DNA of 64,000 nucleotides. Source: Auanema rhodensis. Taxonomy: Eukaryota > Nematoda > Chromadorea > Rhabditida > Rhabditidae. Shown in pieces: positions 1-14,022 of this stretch. The stretch spans positions 18,801,638 to 18,865,637 of the forward strand of contig OZ059900.1 of the NCBI GenBank assembly GCA_964057225.1. Direction: 5' to 3'. Position numbers and translations under genes: made by a program. The notes below the pieces were generated by a model. The model made no database searches. It saw only the letters and a list, made by a program, of their open reading frames with translations, and was not told the DNA's origin. Numbering within the stretch: position 1 is the stretch's first letter; every line of letters begins with the position of its first letter.

Positions 1-342
1 GCATATTCTGAGGGCACGCCCCTTATGGCTAATATTGATTAAATCGATTTTTGTTCATATGAGTCGTCAAATGCAACGAATTTCAGCGTGTTACATACTA
101 AAATGAAGCATTTCACATGCTGAACACTAGAAAAATACAAAAACACAGTATTTCCTATGAGAAATATTTTATTATGCTGGAAAACCAGTTTTTGGAAATT
201 TCGCTGTAAACAAGGTTTTGACTTACGATTTCATGTGTTCAAACTCATGCAATGTCAATGAAACCTAGCTCAAAATTGTTCCTACAACGTCTAGTTCCAC
301 TTTCACGACAAAAAAACAGGGGTTAGAAAATTAAGGAAATTA
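1..342 (+). repeat. Representative satellite monomer (forward phase)
   Basis: This is the first complete unit and serves as reference for positions inside the monomer. Landmarks in order: GC-rich box gggcacgcccc (12-22); perfect palindrome aaatcgattt (41-50); short inverted repeat gcat...atgc around 108-120; near-palindrome tttcctatgagaaat (151-165), which becomes perfect in a minority variant; palindrome gaaatttc (195-202); an almost invariant block at about 187-263; a C/G switch site at 293 (cctac or cgtac); an A-run (about 311-317) with the common variant acaaaa; and ggggttag (319-326). Recurrent variant sites are at about 4-6, 27, 79-81, 107, 113, 130, 153-154, 186, 264, 293 and the A-run. 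Every reading frame is closed, and I see no coding signal. Confidence 0.93.
187..263 (+). other. Near-invariant monomer core with CENP-B-box-like motif
   Basis: By eye, bases 187-263 of the monomer hardly change across the array. I noticed only isolated exceptions, such as gatatcatg near 7753, gtccatg near 14962, cgaactttcc in the 5-mer unit and gttttttgaaat in the inverted blocks. The core contains ttcgctgtaaacaag (200-214). Against the CENP-B box pattern (TTCG, four any, A, two any, CGGG) it matches seven of nine fixed bases, with CAAG in place of CGGG. Binding by any CENP-B-like or pogo-type protein is inference only. Confidence 0.4.
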
Positions 343-2394
343 GCATATTCTGAGGGCACGCCTCTTATGGCTAATATTGATTAAATCGATTTTTGTTCAT
401 ATGAGTCGTCAAATGCAACGAATTTCAGCGTGTTACATACTAAAATGAAGCATTTTACATGCTGAACACTATAAAAATACAAAAACACAGTATTTCCCAT
501 GAGAAATATTTTATTATGCTGGAAAACCAGTTTTTGGAAATTTCGCTGTAAACAAGGTTTTGACTTACGATTTCATGTGTTCAAACTCATGCAATGTCAA
601 TGAAACCTAGCTCAAAATTGTTCCTACAACGTCTAGTTCCACTTTCACGACAACAAAACAGGGGTTAGAAAATTAAGGAAATTAGCATATTCTGAGGGCA
701 CGCCCCTTATGGCTAATATTGATTAAATCGATTTTTGTTCATATGAGTCGTCAAATGCAACGAATTTCAGCGTGTTACATACTAAAATGAAGCATTTCAC
801 ATGCTGAACACTAGAAAAATACAAAAACACAGTATTTCCCATGAGAAATATTTTATTATGCTGGAAAACCAGTTTTTGGAAATTTCGCTGTAAACAAGGT
901 TTTGACTTACGATTTCATGTGTTCAAACTCATGCAATGTCAATGAAACCTAGCTCAAAATTGTTGGTACAACGTCTAGTTCCACTTTCACGACAAAAAAA
1001 CAGGGGTTAGAAAATTGAGGAAATTAGCATAATCTGAGGGCACGCCCCTTATGGCTAATATTGATTAAATCGATTTTTGTTCATATGAGTCGTCAAATGC
1101 AATTAATTTCAGCGTGTCACATACTAAAATGAAGCATTTTACATGCTGAACACTAAAAAAATACAAAAACACAGTATTTCCCATGAGAAATATTTTATTA
1201 TGCTGGAAAACGAGTTTTTGGAAATTTCGCTGTAAACAAGGTTTTGACTTACGATTTCATGTGTTCAAACTCATGCAATGTCAATGAAATCTAGCTCGAA
1301 ATTGTTCCTACAACGTCTAGTTCCACTTTCACGACAAAAAAACAGGGGTTAGAAAATTAAGGAAATTAGCAGATTCTGAGGGCACGCCCTTTATGGCTTA
1401 TATTGATTAAATCGATTTTTGTTCATATGAGTCGTCAAATGCAACGAATTTCAGCGTGTTACATACTAAAATGAAACATTTTACATGCTGAACACTATAA
1501 AAATACAAAAACACAGTATTTCCCATGAGAAATATTTTATTATGCTGGAAAACCAGTTTTTGGAAATTTCGCTGTAAACAAGGTTTTGACTTACGATTTC
1601 ATGTGTTCAAACTCATGCAATGTCAATGAAACCTAGCTCAAAATTGTTCGTACAACGTCTAGTTCCACTTTCACGACAAAAAAACAGGGGTTAGAAAATT
1701 AAGGAAATTAGCATATTCTGAGGGCACGCCCCTTATGGCTAATATTGATTAAATCGATTTTTGTTCATATGAGTCGTCAAATGCAACGAATTTCAGCGTG
1801 TTACATACTAAAATGAAGCATTTTACATGCTGAACACTAAAAAAATACAAAAACACAGTATTTCCCATGAGAAATATTTTATTATGCTGGAAAACGAGTT
1901 TTTGGAAATTTCGCTGTAAACAAGGTTTTGACTTACGATTTCATGTGTTCAAACTCATGCAATGTCAATGAAACCTAGCTCAAAATTGTTCCTACAACGT
2001 CTAGTTCCACTTTCACGACAAAAAAACAGGGGTTAGAAAATTAAGGAAATTAGCATATTCTGAGGGCACGCCCCTTATGGCTAATATTGATTAAATCGAT
2101 TTTTGTTCATATGAGTCGTCAAATGAAACGAATTTCAGCGTGTTACATACTAAAATGAAGCATTTTACATGCTGAACACTAGAAAAATACAAAAACACAG
2201 TATTTCCCATGAGAAATATTTTATTATGCTGGAAAACCAGTTTTTGGAAATTTCGCTGTAAACAAGGTTTTGACTTACGATTTCATGTGTTCAAACTCAT
2301 GCAATGTCAATGAAACCTAGCTCAAAATTGTTCCTACAACGTCTAGTTCCACTTTCACGACAACAAAACAGGGGTTAGAAAATTAAGGAAATTA

Positions 2395-4446
2395 GCATAT
2401 TCTGAGGGCACGCCCCTTATGGCTAATATTGATTAAATCGATTTTTGTTCATATGAGTCGTCAAATGCAACGAATTTCAGCGTGTTACATACTAAAATGA
2501 AGCATTTCACATGCTGAACACTAGAAAAATACAAAAACACAGTATTTCCTATGAGAAATATTTTATTATGCTGGAAAACCAGTTTTTGGAAATTTCGCTG
2601 TAAACAAGGTTTTGACTTACGATTTCATGTGTTCAAACTCATGCAATGTCAATGAAACCTAGCTCAAAATTGTTCCTACAACGTCTAGTTCCACTTTCAC
2701 GACAAAAAAACAGGGGTTAGAAAATTAAGGAAATTAGCATATTCTGAGGGCACGCCTCTTATGGCTAATATTGATTAAATCGATTTTTGTTCATATGAGT
2801 CGTCAAATGCAACGAATTTCAGCGTGTTACATACTAAAATGAAGCATTTTACATGCTGAACACTATAAAAATACAAAAACACAGTATTTCCCATGAGAAA
2901 TATTTTATTATGCTGGAAAACCAGTTTTTGGAAATTTCGCTGTAAACAAGGTTTTGACTTACGATTTCATGTGTTCAAACTCATGCAATGTCAATGAAAC
3001 CTAGCTCAAAATTGTTCGTACAACGTCTAGTTCCACTTTCACGACAAAAAAACAGGGGTTAGAAAATTGAGGAAATTAGCATATTCTGAGGGCACGCCCC
3101 TTATGGCTAATATTGATTAAATCGATTTTTGTTCATATGAGTCGTCAAATGCAATTAATTTCAGCGTGTCACATACTAAAATGAAGCATTTTACATGCTG
3201 AACACTAAAAAAATACAAAAACACAGTATTTCCCATGAGAAATATTTTATTATGCTGGAAAACGAGTTTTTGGAAATTTCGCTGTAAACAAGGTTTTGAC
3301 TTACGATTTCATGTGTTCAAACTCATGCAATGTCAATGAAATCTAGCTCAAAATTGTTCCTACAACGTCTAGTTCCACTTTCACGACAAAAAAACAGGGG
3401 TTAGAAAATTAAGGAAATTAGCAGATTCTGAGGGCACGCCCTTTATGGCTTATATTGATTAAATCGATTTTTGTTCATATGAGTCGTCAAATGCAACGAA
3501 TTTCAGCGTGTTACATACTAAAATGAAACATTTTACATGCTGAACACTATAAAAATACAAAAACACAGTATTTCCCATGAGAAATATTTTATTATGCTGG
3601 AAAACCAGTTTTTGGAAATTTCGCTGTAAACAAGGTTTTGACTTACGATTTCATGTGTTCAAACTCATGCAATGTCAATGAAACCTAGCTCAAAATTGTT
3701 CCTACAACGTCTAGTTCCACTTTCACGACAACAAAACAGGGGTTAGAAAATTAAGGAAATTAGCATAATCTGAGGGCACGCCCTTTATGGCTAATATTGA
3801 TTAAATCGATTTTTGTTCATATGAGTCGTCAAATGCAACGAATTTCAGCGTGTTACATACTAAAATGAAACATTTTACATGCTGAACACTATAAAAATAC
3901 AAAAACACAGTATTTCCCATGAGAAATATTTTATTATGCTGGAAAACCAGTTTTTGGAAATTTCGCTGTAAACAAGGTTTTGACTTACGATTTCATGTGT
4001 TCAAACTCATGCAATGTCAATGAAATCTAGCTCGAAATTGTTCCTACAACGTCTAGTTCCACTTTCACGACAAAAAAACAGGGGTTAGAAAATTAAGGAA
4101 ATTAGCATATTCTGAGGGCACGCCCTTTATGGCTAATATTGATTAAATCGATTTTTGTTCATATGAGTCGTCAAATGAAACGAATTTCAGCGTGTTACAT
4201 ACTAAAATGAAGCATTTTACATGCTGAACACTAGAAAAATACAAAAACACAGTATTTCCCATGAGAAATATTTTATTATGCTGGAAAACCAGTTTTTGGA
4301 AATTTCGCTGTAAACAAGGTTTTGACTTACGATTTCATGTGTTCAAACTCATGCAATGTCAATGAAACCTAGCTCAAAATTGTTCCTACAACGTCTAGTT
4401 CCACTTTCACGACAACAAAACAGGGGTTAGAAAATTAAGGAAATTA
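2395..4446 (+). repeat. Higher-order repeat copy 2 (6-mer, 2052 bp)
   Basis: This is the second pass of the block starting with the tttcctatgag monomer (2545), ending with the aaatgaaacg/gacaacaaaac monomer, and followed by a third start at 4447. It is one monomer shorter than the preceding copy. That is the expected footprint of unequal exchange inside a higher-order block. Confidence 0.8.
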
Positions 4447-7400
4447 GCATATTCTGAGGGCACGCCCCTTATGGCTAATATTGATTAAATCGATTTTTGT
4501 TCATATGAGTCGTCAAATGCAACGAATTTCAGCGTGTTACATACTAAAATGAAGCATTTCACATGCTGAACACTAGAAAAATACAAAAACACAGTATTTC
4601 CTATGAGAAATATTTTATTATGCTGGAAAACCAGTTTTTGGAAATTTCGCTGTAAACAAGGTTTTGACTTACGATTTCATGTGTTCAAACTCATGCAATG
4701 TCAATGAAACCTAGCTCAAAATTGTTCCTACAACGTCTAGTTCCACTTTCACGACAAAAAAACAGGGGTTAGAAAATTAAGGAAATTAGCATATTCTGAG
4801 GGCACGCCTCTTATGGCTAATATTGATTAAATCGATTTTTGTTCATATGAGTCGTCAAATGCAACGAATTTCAGCGTGTTACATACTAAAATGAAGCATT
4901 TTACATGCTGAACACTATAAAAATACAAAAACACAGTATTTCCCATGAGAAATATTTTATTATGCTGGAAAACCAGTTTTTGGAAATTTCGCTGTAAACA
5001 AGGTTTTGACTTACGATTTCATGTGTTCAAACTCATGCAATGTCAATGAAACCTAGCTCAAAATTGTTCCTACAACGTCTAGTTCCACTTTCACGACAAC
5101 AAAACAGGGGTTAGAAAATTAAGGAAATTAGCATATTCTGAGGGCACGCCCCTTATGGCTAATATTGATTAAATCGATTTTTGTTCATATGAGTCGTCAA
5201 ATGCAACGAATTTCAGCGTGTTACATACTAAAATGAAGCATTTCACATGCTGAACACTAGAAAAATACAAAAACACAGTATTTCCCATGAGAAATATTTT
5301 ATTATGCTGGAAAACCAGTTTTTGGAAATTTCGCTGTAAACAAGGTTTTGACTTACGATTTCATGTGTTCAAACTCATGCAATGTCAATGAAACCTAGCT
5401 CAAAATTGTTCGTACAACGTCTAGTTCCACTTTCACGACAAAAAAACAGGGGTTAGAAAATTGAGGAAATTAGCATAATCTGAGGGCACGCCCCTTATGG
5501 CTAATATTGATTAAATCGATTTTTGTTCATATGAGTCGTCAAATGCAATTAATTTCAGCGTGTCACATACTAAAATGAAGCATTTTACATGCTGAACACT
5601 AAAAAAATACAAAAACACAGTATTTCCCATGAGAAATATTTTATTATGCTGGAAAACGAGTTTTTGGAAATTTCGCTGTAAACAAGGTTTTGACTTACGA
5701 TTTCATGTGTTCAAACTCATGCAATGTCAATGAAATCTAGCTCAAAATTGTTCCTACAACGTCTAGTTCCACTTTCACGACAAAAAAACAGGGGTTAGAA
5801 AATTAAGGAAATTAGCAGATTCTGAGGGCACGCCCTTTATGGCTTATATTGATTAAATCGATTTTTGTTCATATGAGTCGTCAAATGCAACGAATTTCAG
5901 CGTGTTACATACTAAAATGAAACATTTTACATGCTGAACACTATAAAAATACAAAAACACAGTATTTCCCATGAGAAATATTTTATTATGCTGGAAAACC
6001 AGTTTTTGGAAATTTCGCTGTAAACAAGGTTTTGACTTACGATTTCATGTGTTCAAACTCATGCAATGTCAATGAAACCTAGCTCAAAATTGTTCCTACA
6101 ACGTCTAGTTCCACTTTCACGACAACAAAACAGGGGTTAGAAAATTAAGGAAATTAGCATAATCTGAGGGCACGCCCCTTATGGCTAATATTGATTAAAT
6201 CGATTTTTGTTCATATGAGTCGTCAAATGCAATTAATTTCAGCGTGTCACATACTAAAATGAAGCATTTTACATGCTGAACACTAAAAAAATACAAAAAC
6301 ACAGTATTTCCCATGAGAAATATTTTATTATGCTGGAAAACGAGTTTTTGGAAATTTCGCTGTAAACAAGGTTTTGACTTACGATTTCATGTGTTCAAAC
6401 TCATGCAATGTCAATGAAATCTAGCTCGAAATTGTTCCTACAACGTCTAGTTCCACTTTCACGACAAAAAAACAGGGGTTAGAAAATTAAGGAAATTAGC
6501 AGATTCTGAGGGCACGCCCTTTATGGCTTATATTGATTAAATCGATTTTTGTTCATATGAGTCGTCAAATGCAACGAATTTCAGCGTGTTACATACTAAA
6601 ATGAAACATTTTACATGCTGAACACTATAAAAATACAAAAACACAGTATTTCCCATGAGAAATATTTTATTATGCTGGAAAACCAGTTTTTGGAAATTTC
6701 GCTGTAAACAAGGTTTTGACTTACGATTTCATGTGTTCAAACTCATGCAATGTCAATGAAACCTAGCTCAAAATTGTTCGTACAACGTCTAGTTCCACTT
6801 TCACGACAAAAAAACAGGGGTTAGAAAATTAAGGAAATTAGCATATTCTGAGGGCACGCCCCTTATGGCTAATATTGATTAAATCGATTTTTGTTCATAT
6901 GAGTCGTCAAATGCAACGAATTTCAGCGTGTTACATACTAAAATGAAGCATTTTACATGCTGAACACTAAAAAAATACAAAAACACAGTATTTCCCATGA
7001 GAAATATTTTATTATGCTGGAAAACGAGTTTTTGGAAATTTCGCTGTAAACAAGGTTTTGACTTACGATTTCATGTGTTCAAACTCATGCAATGTCAATG
7101 AAACCTAGCTCAAAATTGTTCCTACAACGTCTAGTTCCACTTTCACGACAAAAAAACAGGGGTTAGAAAATTAAGGAAATTAGCATATTCTGAGGGCACG
7201 CCCCTTATGGCTAATATTGATTAAATCGATTTTTGTTCATATGAGTCGTCAAATGCAACGAATTTCAGCGTGTTACATACTAAAATGAAGCATTTTACAT
7301 GCTGAACACTAAAAAAATACAAAAACACAGTATTTCCCATGAGAAATATTTTATTATGCTGGAAAACGAGTTTTTGGAAATTTCGCTGTAAACAAGGTTT

Positions 7401-9234
7401 TGACTTACGATTTCATGTGTTCAAACTCATGCAATGTCAATGAAATCTAGCTCAAAATTGTTCCTACAACGTCTAGTTCCACTTTCACGACAAAAAAACA
7501 GGGGTTAGAAAATTAAGGAAATTAGCAGATTCTGAGGGCACGCCCTTTATGGCTTATATTGATTAAATCGATTTTTGTTCATATGAGTCGTCAAATGCAA
7601 CGAATTTCAGCGTGTTACATACTAAAATGAAACATTTTACATGCTGAACACTATAAAAATACAAAAACACAGTATTTCCCATGAGAAATATTTTATTATG
7701 CTGGAAAACCAGTTTTTGGAAATTTCGCTGTAAACAAGGTTTTGACTTACGATATCATGTGTTCAAACTCATGCAATGTCAATGAAACCTAGCTCAAAAT
7801 TGTTCCTACAACGTCTAGTTCCACTTTCACGACAAAAAAACAGGGGTTAGAAAATTAAGGAAATTAGCATATTCTGAGGGCACGCCCCTTATGGCTAATA
7901 TTGATTAAATCGATTTTTGTTCATATGAGTCGTCAAATGCAATTAATTTCAGCGTGTTACATACTAAAATGAAGCATTTTACATGCTGAACACTAAAAAA
8001 ATACAAAAACACAGTATTTCCCATGAGAAATATTTTATTATGCTGGAAAACGAGTTTTTGGAAATTTCGCTGTAAACAAGGTTTTGACTTACGATTTCAT
8101 GTGTTCAAACTCATGCAATGTCAATGAAATCTAGCTCAAAATTGTTCCTACAACGTCTAGTTCCACTTTCACGACAAAAAAACAGGGGTTAGAAAATTAA
8201 GGAAATTAGCAGATTCTGAGGGCACGCCCTTTATGGCTTATATTGATTAAATCGATTTTTGTTCATATGAGTCGTCAAATGCAACGAATTTCAGCGTGTT
8301 ACATACTAAAATGAAACATTTTACATGCTGAACACTATAAAAATACAAAAACACAGTATTTCCCATGAGAAATATTTTATTATGCTGGAAAACCAGTTTT
8401 TGGAAATTTCGCTGTAAACAAGGTTTTGACTTACGATTTCATGTGTTCAAACTCATGCAATGTCAATGAAACCTAGCTCAAAATTGTTCCTACAACGTCT
8501 AGTTCCACTTTCACGACAAAAAAACAGGGGTTAGAAAATTAAGGAAATTAGCATATTCTGAGGGCACGCCCCTTATGGCTAATATTGATTAAATCGATTT
8601 TTGTTCATATGAGTCGTCAAATGCAATTAATTTCAGCGTGTTACATACTAAAATGAAGCATTTTACATGCTGAACACTAAAAAAATACAAAAACACAGTA
8701 TTTCCCATGAGAAATATTTTATTATGCTGGAAAACGAGTTTTTGGAAATTTCGCTGTAAACAAGGTTTTGACTTACGATTTCATGTGTTCAAACTCATGC
8801 AATGTCAATGAAATCTAGCTCAAAATTGTTCCTACAACGTCTAGTTCCACTTTCACGACAAAAAAACAGGGGTTAGAAAATTGAGGAAATTAGCAGATTC
8901 TGAGGGCACGCCCTTTATGGCTAATATTGATTAAATCGATTTTTGTTCATATGAGTCGTCAAATGCAACGAATTTCAGCGTGTTACATACTAAAATGAAA
9001 CATTTTACATGCTGAACACTATAAAAATACAAAAACACAGTATTTCCCATGAGAAATATTTTATTATGCTGGAAAACGAGTTTTTGGAAATTTCGCTGTA
9101 AACAAGGTTTTGACTTACGATTTCATGTGTTCAAACTCATGCAATGTCAATGAAACCTAGCTCAAAATTGTTCGTACAACGTCTAGTTCCACTTTCACGA
9201 CAAAAAAACAGGGGTTAGAAAATTAAGGAAATTA

Positions 9235-11628
9235 GCATATTCTGAGGGCACGCCCCTTATGGCTAATATTGATTAAATCGATTTTTGTTCATATGAGTCG
9301 TCAAATGCAACGAATTTCAGCGTGTTACATACTAAAATGAAGCATTTCACATGCTGAACACTAGAAAAATACAAAAACACAGTATTTCCCATGAGAAATA
9401 TTTTATTATGCTGGAAAACCAGTTTTTGGAAATTTCGCTGTAAACAAGGTTTTGACTTACGATTTCATGTGTTCAAACTCATGCAATGTCAATGAAACCT
9501 AGCTCAAAATTGTTCGTACAACGTCTAGTTCCACTTTCACGACAAAAAAACAGGGGTTAGAAAATTGAGGAAATTAGCATATTCTGAGGGCACGCCCCTT
9601 ATGGCTAATATTGATTAAATCGATTTTTGTTCATATGAGTCGTCAAATGCAATTAATTTCAGCGTGTCACATACTAATATGAAGCATTTTACATGCTGAA
9701 CACTAAAAAAATACAAAAACACAGTATTCCCCATGAGAAATATTTTATTATGCTGGAAAACGAGTTTTTGGAAATTTCGCTGTAAACAAGGTTTTGACTT
9801 ACGATTTCATGTGTTCAAACTCATGCAATGTCAATGAAACCTAGCTCAAAATTGTTCCTACAACGTCTAGTTCCACTTTCACGACAAAAAAACAGGGGTT
9901 AGAAAATTAAGGAAATTAGCAGATTCTGAGGGCACGCCCTTTATGGCTTATATTGATTAAATCGATTTTTGTTCATATGAGTCGTCAAATGCAACGAATT
10001 TCAGCGTGTTACATACTAAAATGAAACATTTTACATGCTGAACACTATAAAAATACAAAAACACAGTATTTCCCATGAGAAATATTTTATTATGCTGGAA
10101 AACCAGTTTTTGGAAATTTCGCTGTAAACAAGGTTTTGACTTACGATTTCATGTGTTCAAACTCATGCAATGTCAATGAAACCTAGCTCAAAATTGTTCG
10201 TACAACGTCTAGTTCCACTTTCACGACAAAAAAACAGGGGTTAGAAAATTAAGGAAATTAGCATATTCTGAGGGCACGCCCCTTATGGCTAATATTGATT
10301 AAATCGATTTTTGTTCATATGAGTCGTCAAATGCAACGAATTTCAGCGTGTTACATACTAAAATGAAGCATTTCACATGCTGAACACTAGAAAAATACAA
10401 AAACACAGTATTTCCCATGAGAAATATTTTATTATGCTGGAAAACGAGTTTTTGGAAATTTCGCTGTAAACAAGGTTTTGACTTACGATTTCATGTGTTC
10501 AAACTCATGCAATGTCAATGAAATCTAGCTCAAAATTGTTCCTACAACGTCTAGTTCCACTTTCACGACAAAAAAACAGGGGTTAGAAAATTGAGGAAAT
10601 TAGCAGATTCTGAGGGCACGCCCTTTATGGCTTATATTGATTAAATCGATTTTTGTTCATATGAGTCGTCAAATGCAACGAATTTCAGCGTGTTACATAC
10701 TAAAATGAAACATTTTACATGCTGAACACTATAAAAATACAAAAACACAGTATTTCCCATGAGAAATATTCTATTATGCTGGAAAACCAGTTTTTGGAAA
10801 TTTCGCTGTAAACAAGGTTTTGACTTACGATTTCATGTGTTCAAACTCATGCAATGTCAATGAAACCTAGCTCAAAATTGTTCCTACAACGTCTAGTTCC
10901 ACTTTCACGACAAAAAAACAGGGGTTAGAAAATTAAGGAAATTAGCATATTCTGAGGGCACGCCCCTTATGGCTAATATTGATTAAATCGATTTTTGTTC
11001 ATATGAGTCGTCAAATGCAACGAATTTCAGCGTGTTACATACTAAAATGAAGCATTTCACATGCTGAACACTAGAAAAATACAAAAACACAGTATTTCTC
11101 ATGAGAAATATTTTATTATGCTGGAAAACGAGTTTTTGGAAATTTCGCTGTAAACAAGGTTTTGACTTACGATTTCATGTGTTCAAACTCATGCAATGTC
11201 AATGAAATCTAGCTCAAAATTGTTCCTACAACGTCTAGTTCCACTTTCACGACAAAAAAACAGGGGTTAGAAAATTAAGGAAATTAGCAGATTCTGAGGG
11301 CACGCCCTTTATGGCTTATATTGATTAAATCGATTTTTGTTCATATGAGTCGTCAAATGCAACGAATTTCAGCGTGTTACATACTAAAATGAAACATTTT
11401 ACATGCTGAACACTATAAAAATACAAAAACACAGTATTTCCCATGAGAAATATTTTATTATGCTGGAAAACGAGTTTTTGGAAATTTCGCTGTAAACAAG
11501 GTTTTGACTTACGATTTCATGTGTTCAAACTCATGCAATGTCAATGAAACCTAGCTCAAAATTGTTCGTACAACGTCTAGTTCCACTTTCACGACAAAAA
11601 AACAGGGGTTAGAAAATTAAGGAAATTA
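9235..11628 (+). repeat. Higher-order repeat, 7-mer copy A (2394 bp)
   Basis: Rare private variants occur here and exactly 2394 bp later: ctaatatg (9674 and 12068), with gtattcccc in the same monomer, and tattctatta (C at 10771 and 13165). Two rare changes kept at the same spacing show duplication of a seven-monomer block. The last monomers of the two copies differ (for example the one at 11287 against the one at 13681), so the boundary is approximate. Confidence 0.85.
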
Positions 11629-14022
11629 GCATATTCTGAGGGCACGCCCCTTATGGCTAATATTGATTAAATCGATTTTTGTTCATATGAGTCGTCAAAT
11701 GCAACGAATTTCAGCGTGTTACATACTAAAATGAAGCATTTCACATGCTGAACACTAGAAAAATACAAAAACACAGTATTTCCCATGAGAAATATTTTAT
11801 TATGCTGGAAAACCAGTTTTTGGAAATTTCGCTGTAAACAAGGTTTTGACTTACGATTTCATGTGTTCAAACTCATGCAATGTCAATGAAACCTAGCTCA
11901 AAATTGTTCGTACAACGTCTAGTTCCACTTTCACGACAAAAAAACAGGGGTTAGAAAATTGAGGAAATTAGCATATTCTGAGGGCACGCCCCTTATGGCT
12001 AATATTGATTAAATCGATTTTTGTTCATATGAGTCGTCAAATGCAATTAATTTCAGCGTGTCACATACTAATATGAAGCATTTTACATGCTGAACACTAA
12101 AAAAATACAAAAACACAGTATTCCCCATGAGAAATATTTTATTATGCTGGAAAACGAGTTTTTGGAAATTTCGCTGTAAACAAGGTTTTGACTTACGATT
12201 TCATGTGTTCAAACTCATGCAATGTCAATGAAACCTAGCTCAAAATTGTTCCTACAACGTCTAGTTCCACTTTCACGACAAAAAAACAGGGGTTAGAAAA
12301 TTAAGGAAATTAGCAGATTCTGAGGGCACGCCCTTTATGGCTTATATTGATTAAATCGATTTTTGTTCATATGAGTCGTCAAATGCAACGAATTTCAGCG
12401 TGTTACATACTAAAATGAAACATTTTACATGCTGAACACTATAAAAATACAAAAACACAGTATTTCCCATGAGAAATATTTTATTATGCTGGAAAACCAG
12501 TTTTTGGAAATTTCGCTGTAAACAAGGTTTTGACTTACGATTTCATGTGTTCAAACTCATGCAATGTCAATGAAACCTAGCTCAAAATTGTTCGTACAAC
12601 GTCTAGTTCCACTTTCACGACAAAAAAACAGGGGTTAGAAAATTAAGGAAATTAGCATATTCTGAGGGCACGCCCCTTATGGCTAATATTGATTAAATCG
12701 ATTTTTGTTCATATGAGTCGTCAAATGCAACGAATTTCAGCGTGTTACATACTAAAATGAAGCATTTCACATGCTGAACACTAGAAAAATACAAAAACAC
12801 AGTATTTCCCATGAGAAATATTTTATTATGCTGGAAAACGAGTTTTTGGAAATTTCGCTGTAAACAAGGTTTTGACTTACGATTTCATGTGTTCAAACTC
12901 ATGCAATGTCAATGAAATCTAGCTCAAAATTGTTCCTACAACGTCTAGTTCCACTTTCACGACAAAAAAACAGGGGTTAGAAAATTGAGGAAATTAGCAG
13001 ATTCTGAGGGCACGCCCTTTATGGCTTATATTGATTAAATCGATTTTTGTTCATATGAGTCGTCAAATGCAACGAATTTCAGCGTGTTACATACTAAAAT
13101 GAAACATTTTACATGCTGAACACTATAAAAATACAAAAACACAGTATTTCCCATGAGAAATATTCTATTATGCTGGAAAACCAGTTTTTGGAAATTTCGC
13201 TGTAAACAAGGTTTTGACTTACGATTTCATGTGTTCAAACTCATGCAATGTCAATGAAACCTAGCTCAAAATTGTTCCTACAACGTCTAGTTCCACTTTC
13301 ACGACAAAAAAACAGGGGTTAGAAAATTAAGGAAATTAGCATATTCTGAGGGCACGCCCCTTATGGCTAATATTGATTAAATCGATTTTTGTTCATATGA
13401 GTCGTCAAATGCAACGAATTTCAGCGTGTTACATACTAAAATGAAGCATTTCACATGCTGAACACTAGAAAAATACAAAAACACAGTATTTCTCATGAGA
13501 AATATTTTATTATGCTGGAAAACGAGTTTTTGGAAATTTCGCTGTAAACAAGGTTTTGACTTACGATTTCATGTGTTCAAACTCATGCAATGTCAATGAA
13601 ATCTAGCTCAAAATTGTTCCTACAACGTCTAGTTCCACTTTCACGACAAAAAAACAGGGGTTAGAAAATTAAGGAAATTAGCAGATTCTGAGGGCACGCC
13701 CTTTATGGCTTATATTGATTAAATCGATTTTTGTTCATATGAGTCGTCAAATGCAACGAATTTCAGCGTGTTACATACTAAAATGAAACATTTTACATGC
13801 TGAACACTATAAAAATACAAAAACACAGTATTTCCCATGAGAAATATTTTATTATGCTGGAAAACGAGTTTTTGGAAATTTCGCTGTAAACAAGGTTTTG
13901 ACTTACGATTTCATGTGTTCAAACTCATGCAATGTCAATGAAATCTAGCTCAAAATTGTTCCTACAACGTCTAGTTCCACTTTCACGACAAAAAAACAGG
14001 GGTTAGAAAATTGAGGAAATTA
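11629..14022 (+). repeat. Higher-order repeat, 7-mer copy B (2394 bp)
   Basis: This is the second copy of the block at 9235-11628, with ctaatatg at 12068 and the C variant at 13165. A tttctcatgag monomer at about 13490 recurs three monomers later at about 14517, so a smaller 1026-bp duplication overlaps its right end. Confidence 0.82.

Larger units (their letters stand above)
1..2394 (+). repeat. Higher-order repeat copy 1 (7-mer, 2394 bp)
   Basis: Linked variants mark the order of monomers: tttcctatgag in unit 1 (151) followed by cctcttatgg in unit 2. The same pair returns 2394 bp later (2545, about 2755) and again 2052 bp after that (4597, about 4807). The unit just before each return carries aaatgaaacg and gacaacaaaac (2053-2394 and 4105-4446). 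The array here was therefore amplified in blocks of seven and six monomers rather than one at a time. Confidence 0.85.

Noticed and set aside
151-166. catgag palindrome as a bacterial operator or intrinsic terminator
   Set aside because: It is one of ~187 satellite copies in a eukaryotic-type array with no adjacent gene or T-run in the right position.
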